A DNA stretch of 6,394 nt from Chitinophagaceae bacterium (GTDB lineage Bacteria > Bacteroidota > Bacteroidia > Chitinophagales > Chitinophagaceae), in assembly GCA_016786525.1 (NCBI GenBank), contig JAEUVW010000158.1, forward strand, positions 1 to 6,394. The letters run 5' to 3'. The notes below the pieces were generated by a model that saw only the letters and a program-made list of their open reading frames with translations, was not told the origin of the DNA and searched no databases. Positions within the stretch are counted from its first letter, which is position 1. Every line of letters begins with the position of its first letter. Below, in pieces: positions 1 to 6,394 of the stretch. Both the position numbers and the translations under genes were made by a program.

Positions 1-195
1 AAAGAAAACGGGCTTACTAACCAGCAGGCGCAATTGGCGGCAGCCATGAGCGACAAATCCTGGGAACTGGATAAGAACAAAGTGCACAAAGCAGGAGACA
101 AAAGAGGAAATAACTCCGGTGCGGACGCTTATTCGACCATATCGATCAGCCTCTTCTACAAATTTAAATCCCGTGCTAACCCCTGGTGGGAATAA
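1..195 (+). CDS. C-terminal end of an outer-membrane beta-barrel protein, DUF6089/PorG-like (partial, 5' end outside window)
   Basis: Only the last 64 residues are visible, in the frame starting at base 1 and ending in TAA at 193-195, followed directly by an in-frame TGA (196-198). The fragment has an Ala/Gln-rich stretch (QAQLAAAMSDKSWEL), a polar charged loop, an RGNNSGADAYST segment and then a strand of alternating character, ISISLFYKFK. It closes with the short hydrophilic tail SRANPWWE. The 'RGN..xxDxYxT' loop leading into a final amphipathic strand is the pattern I associate with the C-terminus of DUF6089 proteins, small barrels of Bacteroidota that include the T9SS component PorG. This assignment is from memory of the family and from a fragment only; another small barrel family is possible. 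If correct, the protein sits in the outer membrane. A terminator follows 21 bases after the stop, so this gene ends its own transcript and is not in the ruvA-sprA unit. Confidence 0.6.
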   Translation, partial: KENGLTNQQAQLAAAMSDKSWELDKNKVHKAGDKRGNNSGADAYSTISISLFYKFKSRANPWWE

Positions 196-216
196 TGATA
201 CAGCATTGAACTACCG

Positions 217-247
217 GAGCGGCGTATTTTCCTACGCCGCTCTTTTT
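217..247 (+). terminator. Rho-independent terminator downstream of the DUF6089-like gene
   Basis: A perfect 10-bp inverted repeat, GAGCGGCGTA (217-226) and TACGCCGCTC (233-242), encloses a 6-base loop (TTTTCC) and is followed by five T residues (243-247). The stem is GC-rich. The tail lies only on the + side: no T-tract would follow the hairpin on the - strand, so it acts for rightward transcription. It closes the upstream gene and isolates ruvA, which starts 52 bases further on. Confidence 0.88.
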
Positions 248-299
248 AGTTGGGCAAGCTCATGGCCTTTAACCGATTCAATACCAATAAACTGAAAAA

Positions 300-881
300 A
301 TGTACGCTTACCTGCAGGGAAAAATAACTTACAAATCTCCGTCGCTGCTTTACCTGGATGTAAACGGGGTGGCTTATGAAGTCAACATTACTTTGCGCAC
401 TTATGACAAAATCCAGGCCCTGGACGAATGCCGCCTGTATACCCATGTCAAAGTAAGTGAGGATGCCTGGGTATTGTTTGGTTTTGCAGAAGAAGCCGAG
501 CGGACAACATTCAGGCAATTGCTGAATATCAACGGAGTAGGTGCCGGTACGGCAAGGATTATCCTTTCCTCCCTCAGCCCCTCGGAGCTGGAGCGTGCCG
601 TAGTGACGGAAGATACAGGCGTGCTGGAAAAGGTAAAAGGTATAGGAGCCAAAACGGCTCAGCGCATTATTCTTGAACTTAAGGGTAAAATAAATATAAA
701 AACCGTTGTTTTGAACCCCAACAATTCTGCCGAAACGTACAATACAAAAGCTAATGATGCGTTAATAGCTTTGGTGAACCTGGGTATTAATAAAACCGCA
801 GCAGAAGCCGCGCTCAAAAAGGCCGGAAGTACAGACCTTCCCGTAGAAGAACTGATCAAACAGGCCCTGCGCAACCTATAA
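300..881 (+). CDS. ruvA: Holliday junction branch migration complex subunit RuvA
   Basis: Cytoplasmic DNA-binding subunit of the RuvAB branch-migration motor. RuvA tetramers hold the four-way junction and load the RuvB ATPase; RuvC then resolves it. The 193 residues match the usual family length of about 190-200. Domain I (about 1-63, OB fold) starts MYAYLQGKI and carries the acidic-pin pair E54-D55 (SEDAW), equivalent to E. coli Glu55-Asp56, and the LFGF motif (59-62). Domain II has two helix-hairpin-helix motifs, NINGVGAGTA (76-85) and KVKGIGAKTA (111-120). A flexible linker rich in Asn, Thr and Lys (about 130-150) leads to domain III (about 151-193), the RuvB-contacting three-helix domain. 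The start is secure: an in-frame TAA lies at 288-290 and no other ATG intervenes. The leader is A-rich with no Shine-Dalgarno site, normal for Bacteroidota. ruvB and ruvC are not in the window. Codons are more A/T-ending than those of sprA. Confidence 0.98.
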   Translation: MYAYLQGKITYKSPSLLYLDVNGVAYEVNITLRTYDKIQALDECRLYTHVKVSEDAWVLFGFAEEAERTTFRQLLNINGVGAGTARIILSSLSPSELERAVVTEDTGVLEKVKGIGAKTAQRIILELKGKINIKTVVLNPNNSAETYNTKANDALIALVNLGINKTAAEAALKKAGSTDLPVEELIKQALRNL

Positions 882-931
882 ACAGAAGATCAATTACAGA
901 AGACATTAAGAGACATTTGAAGGCGAGAACA
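882..931 (+). other. ruvA-sprA intergenic spacer, with short direct repeats
   Basis: Fifty A-rich bases between the ruvA stop and the sprA ATG. I see no hairpin with a T-tract and no Bacteroidota-type promoter (TTG / TAnnTTTG), which supports co-transcription of the two genes. ACAGAAGA occurs twice (882-889 and 896-903) and AGACATT twice (901-907 and 911-917). These short copies could be chance in purine-rich DNA. Confidence 0.5.
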
Positions 932-1015
932 ATGCAAAAAACCGTAAGCTCTGCGCTCCGTTGTACGCTGCTCATCATCATGGGGCTGCTGCTTTGGACC
1001 GGCAAAAGCTATGGA
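932..1015 (+). other. Sec signal peptide of SprA
   Basis: Residues 1-28 have a short basic n-region (K3, R10), a hydrophobic core (LLIIMGLLLW, 13-22) and a polar c-region ending S-Y-G before Q29-G30. Cleavage is most likely after G28, giving a mature protein that starts with Gln. This is a type I signal: C11 lies before the hydrophobic core and is not in a lipobox, so the protein is not a lipoprotein. The signal fits export to the periplasm before outer-membrane insertion. Confidence 0.85.
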
Positions 1016-4000
1016 CAGGGGGGCACGGCTACAGATTCACTCCGGTTTCCGCTCACGGACGACGGGAAACCTGATGGTATGGATCTGAACGATCCGGGCA
1101 ACATCCGGAAGACTGTGGAGTATGACGAAAAGGAAAATAAATATTACTTCATACAGAAAGTCGGGGATGAATATGTGCGTACGCCTACATACATGACCCA
1201 GGAAGAATACCAGAAGTACAGGGCCGAACAGGACGAAAACAATTACTGGCGCAAGCGCATGGACGCACTGACCATGTTCAACAAAAAGCCCGAATTGCCG
1301 GTGATGTACAAAGAAGGGTTGTTCGACCGCATCTTCGGCGGTACCGGCATACAGGTCCGGCCACAGGGTAACGTGGATGTGACACTCGGGGGCAACTGGC
1401 AGAATATCAAAAACCCGGCGCTGACACAGCGCCAGCAAAAATACGGGGTGTTCAACTTCGACCTGCAGATGAACATCAACCTGCTGGCCACCATCGGCGA
1501 CAAGCTGAAACTGAATATCAGCAACAACACCAAAGCCACCTTCGACTTCCAGAACATGCAGCGCGTGGAGTACACCGGCAAGGAAGACGAGATCATCAAG
1601 AAGATCGAAGCCGGGAATACCAGTTTCCCGCTCAAAAGTACCCTGCTCAGTGGGCGCCAGTCCCTGTTCGGGATCAAAACGCAGTTGCAGTTCGGCCGCC
1701 TGTGGGTCACTACCGTATTGTCGCAGCAGAAGTCCAAACAAAACAGTCTTACCCTGCAGGGCGGCGCACAGACCCAGCAGTTTACCATCAAAGCCGACGG
1801 GTATGAGGAAAACAAAAACTTCCTGCTCGGGCACTATTTCCGCGACAATTACAACAAGACCCTGCAGTCCTTCCCGGTGATCAATTCACTGGTGACCATC
1901 AATAAGATCGAAGTCTGGATCGCCAACCGCAGTGGCGCCGTGACCGGTGTGCGCAGCATCGTAGCCCTGATGGACCTGGGGGAAAACAATCCCTATAACA
2001 AATCGCTGATACCGGGCAATGTACCCCTGGGCCTGCCGGACAACAGCGCGAACGACCTGTACTCCCGCCTGTTGCAATACCCCGGGGCCCGCCAGCAAAG
2101 CGGCTATGTCAATGTGCTCAACAATAACCTGAACCTGGTACAATCCGTAGACTATGCCTCCGTTACCGCCCGCAAACTGACCCCTACCGAGTTTTCTTTC
2201 AATCCACAGCTGGGTTATATCTCCATCAACACGCAGGCCAACCCGGACGATGTGATCGGTGTGGCCTACCGCTATACCTACAGCGGTAAGGTGTACCAGG
2301 TAGGGGAATTCTCAGAAGACCTTCCGCCGGATACGACCAACCAGCGCATCATCTTCCTGAAATTGCTGAAAGGCACCACGGCCAATCCCAAATTGCCGAT
2401 CTGGGACCTGATGATGAAAAATATTTATGCACTGGGCGGCTTCGGCTTGTCCCGCGACAATTTCCGCCTGAATATCCTGTACCAGGATCCCGGCGGCGGG
2501 GAAAAAAGGTACCTCCCCGAAGGAGCGTCTGCAGGGGTACCCTTGCTCACCGTACTGAATCTCGATCGGCTGAACCAGCAGAATGACCCCGGACCCGATG
2601 GGGTTTTCGACTTTGTGGAAGGCGTCACGATCAACACCCAGCAGGGTAAGATCATCTTCCCCGTGCTGGAGCCCTTTGGTTCCGACCTGATACCCGCACT
2701 GGGACCCGATCCCATCCTGCAAAGAAAGTACCCGTACCAGATCCTGTACGATTCTACCAAAACGGTGGCCCTGCAATCGCAGCAAAACAACCGCTATGTC
2801 ATGCGGGGAAGCTACAAGTCCGCCACCTCCAGCGAGATATCCCTGGGCGGCTTCAACATCCCGCAGGGCTCTGTACAGGTGACGGCAGGAGGCCAGCGCC
2901 TGATGGAGAATGTGGACTACCAGATCGACTATGGCCTGGGACGCCTGAAAATCCTGAACACGGGTATCCTGAACTCCGGTATCCCGATCAATGTACAATA
3001 CGAGGACAACGCAACCTTCGGGTTTTTGCAGCAAAACTTCATGGGCTCCCGCTTCGATTATATCCTGAACGAAAAGCTGACCCTGGGGGGAACCTTCATG
3101 CGCCTGACGGAAAGGCCCTTTACGCAAAAGACCAATATCGGTGAAGACCCGATCAAGAATACCAATCTGGGCCTGGATGCCAGCTACCAGAGCGAATTTC
3201 CGCTGCTGACCAGGGCTCTGGACAAATTGCCGCTGTACTCCACCACAGCCAGCTCCTTCATTACTGCTTCGGGTGAGGTGGCCGGCTTGTTTCCCGGGCA
3301 CTCCAAAGTGATCGATGGGGTAGACCCCGGCGGTACCGTATACATCGACGACTTTGAAGGAACCCGCAGTTCCTATGACCTGAAGTTCCCGGTGCAGAGC
3401 TGGAACCTGGCTTCCACTCCTACGGGCGCACGGGGCAAAGACGGCTCCCTGCTGTTTCCCGAAGCCACATCCGACTCCCTGAACTACGGCTACAACCGCT
3501 CAAAACTGGCCTGGTATATGATCGAGCCCACCCTGATCGATCCGCTGAGCGGCGGCCTTCCCGGCTACGTCAAGACCGATCCCGACCAGCACTATATCCG
3601 TATGGTGCAGGCCCAGGAGATCTGGCCGACCCAATCCTTGAATACCTTACAGAATGCCATTTCCACTTTTGACCTTTCGTTTTATCCGAATGAAAGAGGC
3701 CCCTATAACTTTGATGCAAGCAATATTGACCCCCTGACCGGCAGGCTGCTCAACCCCAAGCAGCGCTGGGGCGGTATTACCCGCTATATCGACAATACCG
3801 ATTTCGAGCAGTCCAACGTAGGCTTTATCGAGATGTGGGTCATGGATCCTTATATGGGGAATCGTTCCGGATCTGAAGGAGGCTCCCTGTACATCAACCT
3901 GGGGGATATCTCCGAAGATGTGCTGAAAGACCACAATATGGCCTTCGAAAACGGGATCACTAACCCCAAAAACCCGGCACAGCTGACTGCTACGCCCTGG

Positions 4001-6394
4001 GGCTATGTACCCAAGTTCGCCATGCAGATCACGCGCGCTTTCGACAACGATCCTGCCGCGCGCAATATACAGGACGTGGGTCTTGATCTTTTATCCAATG
4101 CCGAAGAAAAGGAAAATTTCAGGGATTATCTAAGTAATCTGGGCAATATACTCACGAACCCTGCTGCTTTACAGCAGGCCAACGATGACCCGGCCAACGA
4201 CGATTACCAGTTTTTCCGTGGCAATGGCCTGGATGATGCCTATGTGCTGCAGCGCTACAAACGCTACAACAATCCGCAGGGCAACTCTCCCATTACCGAT
4301 GCGAATTCCGCCTTCTCTTCTGCCGCTACCACCATACCCGAGTCGGAAGACCTGAACAAGGACAATACCCTCAACGAGGCCGAAAACTATTACCAGTACC
4401 GTATAGACCTGACCCGTGATATGAAGGTCGGTACTAATTTCATTACCAATATATATGATCACCCGGGCGTTACCCTTCCGAACGGGAACAAAGAGCCCGA
4501 ACGCTGGTACCAGTTCAAAGTGCCCATTACCGAGTTTCAGAATAAGGTAGGAAACATCAATGACTTCCGCTCCATCCGTTTTATCCGGATGTACCTGAAC
4601 GGCTTCAATGACAGTGTGACCCTGCGTTTTGCACGCCTGCAACTGGGACGCAATACCTGGCGTACCTATATGTACTCCCTGCTGACGCCCGGTGAAAATA
4701 TCCCGATCGACAACAGCACAACCCCTTTCAACCTGTTGTCGGTCAGTGTGGAAGAAAACAGCAAGCGTACACCGATCCCTTATGTGATCCCCCCGGGCGT
4801 GACCCGCCAGCAGCAAGCCGTCAGCAATGGCCAGACCATCCAGCAGAACGAGCAGTCTATTGCCCTGCAGGTCTGCAACCTGAAAGACGGCGATGCCCGC
4901 GGTATCTTCAAATCGGTGGGCGGTATAGACCTGCGCCAGTTCGATAAGCTGCGCCTGTTTACGCATGCCGAAGCCCAGTTGGGACAGACCGCCCTGCAAA
5001 ACGGAGACCTTGAAGTCTTCATGCGGATCGGCAGCGATTTTACCAACAACTATTATGAATACCGCAGGCCCTTGTCTGTGACCCTGAGCGGCGCTACTTC
5101 CCAGCAGGACATCTGGCCCAAGAATAACGAGATCGAGCTGACACTGAATGACCTGGTCAACATCAAGACCCGCCGGAATGACAAGAATATCCCGGCTTAC
5201 CAGCCTTACCAGGAGACCCTGGACAACGGGAGCACCATTGTGGTGGTCGGCCAGCCCAATATCGGTGAAGCCAAGAACGTGATGCTGGGAGTACTGAACC
5301 CGAAAAAAGATGACTCCCGGCCTTCCGATGACGGCCTTCCGAAATGTGGTGAGGTATGGCTGGATGAGCTGCGCGTCAGCGGGCTCAGCGACCGTGCGGC
5401 CTATGCGGCTGCCGGAAAGGTGAATGTACAGATGGCAGACCTGGGAAGCGTACGCCTGGGCGGTATGATGAATACGGCCGGCTACGGTAATATCGATCAG
5501 AAGATCAACCAGCGCTCACAGAATGCGACCTATACGTACGATGTCTCCTCTAACCTGAACCTCGGTAAACTGATGCCCAAAAACTGGGGCGTAACCCTGC
5601 CTTTCTTCATCGGTTATTCGCAAAACGTAAGCAATCCCAAATACAATCCTTACGACCTGGATCAGAAAATGGATGACCTGCTGTCTGCGACCTCAGATCC
5701 TGCAAAGCGCGACTCCTTCCGCAAGGCGGCCCAGGACTTTACTTCGATCAGCAGCTTCAACGTTGCCAACGCCCGCATTATGGGCTCTCCCAAAAACAAC
5801 AAGCCCAGGTTTTACAGCCTCAAAAATTTCGATTTCAGCTATTCGTACAACAAGCAGTTCAAGCACAACTCCCTGATCGAAAGCGATGATTATACGACCC
5901 AGACCTTTGGGCTGGGGTATACTTATTCCTTTAAAAACAAATCGATAGAACCCTTTAAGAAACTGATCAAATCAAAATCGAAATGGTTCTCACTGGTCAA
6001 AGATTTCAACTTTAACCTCAAACCCTCCAACATTACCTTCCGCAACGATATGAACCGGGCTATGAACGAGACCCAGGTGAGGGTGATCGGCGACGGAACC
6101 TATAAGATCGATCCTACCTATTTCAAGAATTTCATCTGGACCCGCAGCTACAACCTGCGCTGGGACCTGACCCGCTCTCTTTCTTTCGACTACAACGCTA
6201 CCAACCGCTCCAGGGTGGATGAGCCCTACGGCAGGATTGACAATGCCGCGAAAAAAGATTCGCTGTGGAGTGCCGTAAAACGCCTGGGCCGGAATACCCA
6301 GTTCACACAAGGCTTTAACGCCAGCTATACGGTGCCCCTGGGTAAATTGCCCATCACCGACTGGACCAGCCTCAAAGCCACCTACGGCTCTACC
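932..6394 (+). CDS. sprA: Cell-surface protein SprA, type IX secretion translocon / gliding motility (partial, 3' end outside window)
   Basis: SprA is the very large outer-membrane barrel through which T9SS cargo leaves the cell; in Flavobacterium johnsoniae it is a 36-stranded barrel working with PorV and a plug protein, and it is needed for gliding. Here 1,821 codons run uninterrupted from ATG 932 to the last base. Family members are about 2,400-2,500 residues, so roughly 600 residues should lie beyond the edge. Visible in order: signal peptide (1-28); MTQEEYQKY (88-96); RPQGNVDVTLGG (143-154); TERPFTQK (726-733) with GEDPI (737-741); FPGHSK (787-792); VYIDDFEG (803-810); FYPNERGPYN (917-926); a DLNKDNTLNEAE loop (1140-1151); CNLKDGDAR (1315-1323); VVGQPNIGE (1438-1446); CGEVWLDELR (1472-1481); then alternating barrel strands to the edge. 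I recognise these as conserved SprA-family segments from memory. The ATG is chosen because it gives a proper signal peptide; the frame stays open upstream into ruvA, with a TTG at 917 as the only other candidate I noted. The gene lies 50 bases after ruvA and is probably co-transcribed. Only a weak purine-rich stretch (AGGCGAG, 921-927) precedes it. Confidence 0.97.
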   Translation, partial: MQKTVSSALRCTLLIIMGLLLWTGKSYGQGGTATDSLRFPLTDDGKPDGMDLNDPGNIRKTVEYDEKENKYYFIQKVGDEYVRTPTYMTQEEYQKYRAEQDENNYWRKRMDALTMFNKKPELPVMYKEGLFDRIFGGTGIQVRPQGNVDVTLGGNWQNIKNPALTQRQQKYGVFNFDLQMNINLLATIGDKLKLNISNNTKATFDFQNMQRVEYTGKEDEIIKKIEAGNTSFPLKSTLLSGRQSLFGIKTQLQFGRLWVTTVLSQQKSKQNSLTLQGGAQTQQFTIKADGYEENKNFLLGHYFRDNYNKTLQSFPVINSLVTINKIEVWIANRSGAVTGVRSIVALMDLGENNPYNKSLIPGNVPLGLPDNSANDLYSRLLQYPGARQQSGYVNVLNNNLNLVQSVDYASVTARKLTPTEFSFNPQLGYISINTQANPDDVIGVAYRYTYSGKVYQVGEFSEDLPPDTTNQRIIFLKLLKGTTANPKLPIWDLMMKNIYALGGFGLSRDNFRLNILYQDPGGGEKRYLPEGASAGVPLLTVLNLDRLNQQNDPGPDGVFDFVEGVTINTQQGKIIFPVLEPFGSDLIPALGPDPILQRKYPYQILYDSTKTVALQSQQNNRYVMRGSYKSATSSEISLGGFNIPQGSVQVTAGGQRLMENVDYQIDYGLGRLKILNTGILNSGIPINVQYEDNATFGFLQQNFMGSRFDYILNEKLTLGGTFMRLTERPFTQKTNIGEDPIKNTNLGLDASYQSEFPLLTRALDKLPLYSTTASSFITASGEVAGLFPGHSKVIDGVDPGGTVYIDDFEGTRSSYDLKFPVQSWNLASTPTGARGKDGSLLFPEATSDSLNYGYNRSKLAWYMIEPTLIDPLSGGLPGYVKTDPDQHYIRMVQAQEIWPTQSLNTLQNAISTFDLSFYPNERGPYNFDASNIDPLTGRLLNPKQRWGGITRYIDNTDFEQSNVGFIEMWVMDPYMGNRSGSEGGSLYINLGDISEDVLKDHNMAFENGITNPKNPAQLTATPWGYVPKFAMQITRAFDNDPAARNIQDVGLDLLSNAEEKENFRDYLSNLGNILTNPAALQQANDDPANDDYQFFRGNGLDDAYVLQRYKRYNNPQGNSPITDANSAFSSAATTIPESEDLNKDNTLNEAENYYQYRIDLTRDMKVGTNFITNIYDHPGVTLPNGNKEPERWYQFKVPITEFQNKVGNINDFRSIRFIRMYLNGFNDSVTLRFARLQLGRNTWRTYMYSLLTPGENIPIDNSTTPFNLLSVSVEENSKRTPIPYVIPPGVTRQQQAVSNGQTIQQNEQSIALQVCNLKDGDARGIFKSVGGIDLRQFDKLRLFTHAEAQLGQTALQNGDLEVFMRIGSDFTNNYYEYRRPLSVTLSGATSQQDIWPKNNEIELTLNDLVNIKTRRNDKNIPAYQPYQETLDNGSTIVVVGQPNIGEAKNVMLGVLNPKKDDSRPSDDGLPKCGEVWLDELRVSGLSDRAAYAAAGKVNVQMADLGSVRLGGMMNTAGYGNIDQKINQRSQNATYTYDVSSNLNLGKLMPKNWGVTLPFFIGYSQNVSNPKYNPYDLDQKMDDLLSATSDPAKRDSFRKAAQDFTSISSFNVANARIMGSPKNNKPRFYSLKNFDFSYSYNKQFKHNSLIESDDYTTQTFGLGYTYSFKNKSIEPFKKLIKSKSKWFSLVKDFNFNLKPSNITFRNDMNRAMNETQVRVIGDGTYKIDPTYFKNFIWTRSYNLRWDLTRSLSFDYNATNRSRVDEPYGRIDNAAKKDSLWSAVKRLGRNTQFTQGFNASYTVPLGKLPITDWTSLKATYGST

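Noticed and set aside
766..773. TAGCTTTG, a perfect TAnnTTTG -7 element inside ruvA, 159 bases before the sprA start
   Set aside because: No TTG or TTTG is found at the required distance of about 17-23 bases upstream, and the octamer is expected by chance at this rate within coding DNA.
882..917. Pairs of short direct repeats (ACAGAAGA, AGACATT) in the ruvA-sprA spacer as a possible operator
   Set aside because: The copies are 7-8 bases in purine-rich DNA, the two pairs are differently spaced, and no promoter lies nearby for a regulator to act on.
1037..1834. 265-codon antisense open frame opposite sprA
   Set aside because: It lies wholly within the sprA reading frame, which carries clear family motifs. 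Its composition (Val, Leu, Gln, His-rich, no recognisable domain) is what the complement of C/G-ending codons produces.
1650..1880. 76-codon + strand frame inside sprA
   Set aside because: It overlaps sprA out of frame and its Ser/Arg/Pro-rich translation resembles no known protein, as expected for an off-frame reading.
2312..3301. 329-codon antisense open frame opposite sprA
   Set aside because: It is opposite conserved SprA segments (TERPFTQK, FPGHSK), has no recognisable domain, and its length follows from the scarcity of stop complements in GC-biased codons.
4169..4999. 276-codon antisense open frame opposite sprA
   Set aside because: Same explanation as the other antisense frames: a shadow of sprA, with no motif or initiation signal of its own.

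Overview
The window reads as chromosomal DNA from a Bacteroidota bacterium, most likely a Chitinophagaceae-type organism. The evidence is the ruvA-sprA gene pair, the lack of strong Shine-Dalgarno sites (A-rich leaders instead), and the protein families present. The genus assignment is inference. All genes are on the + strand, packed tightly, with no stretch over 300 bases without a gene. I see no tRNA, rRNA, CRISPR array, insertion sequence or integration site.

Layout: bases 1-195 are the last 64 codons of an outer-membrane beta-barrel protein that resembles the DUF6089/PorG-like family. It ends in tandem in-frame stops (TAA TGA). A clean rho-independent terminator (217-247) separates it from the next unit. 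ruvA (300-881) encodes the complete Holliday-junction-binding subunit RuvA. After a 50-base spacer comes sprA (932 to the right edge, 5' part only, 1,821 codons visible). It encodes the giant outer-membrane protein SprA, the translocon barrel of the type IX secretion system (T9SS) and a gliding-motility protein. The sprA frame is open from its ATG to the last base, so most other long open frames in this stretch, including three antisense ones of 265-329 codons, are shadows of it.

How the genes fit together: SprA exports T9SS cargo across the outer membrane. If the upstream barrel is PorG-like, a T9SS-associated outer-membrane protein and the translocon flank ruvA, but the terminator says they are transcribed separately. 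ruvA and sprA look co-transcribed: there is no terminator and no convincing promoter between them. The pairing of a recombination gene with sprA is a known conserved neighbourhood in Bacteroidota, with no functional link that I can see.

I do not find a previously undescribed system. The observations most worth a second look are inside SprA: a textbook EF-hand-type calcium loop (residues 1140-1151), a second, less regular one (552-563), and exactly two cysteines in the visible mature protein (1315 and 1472).
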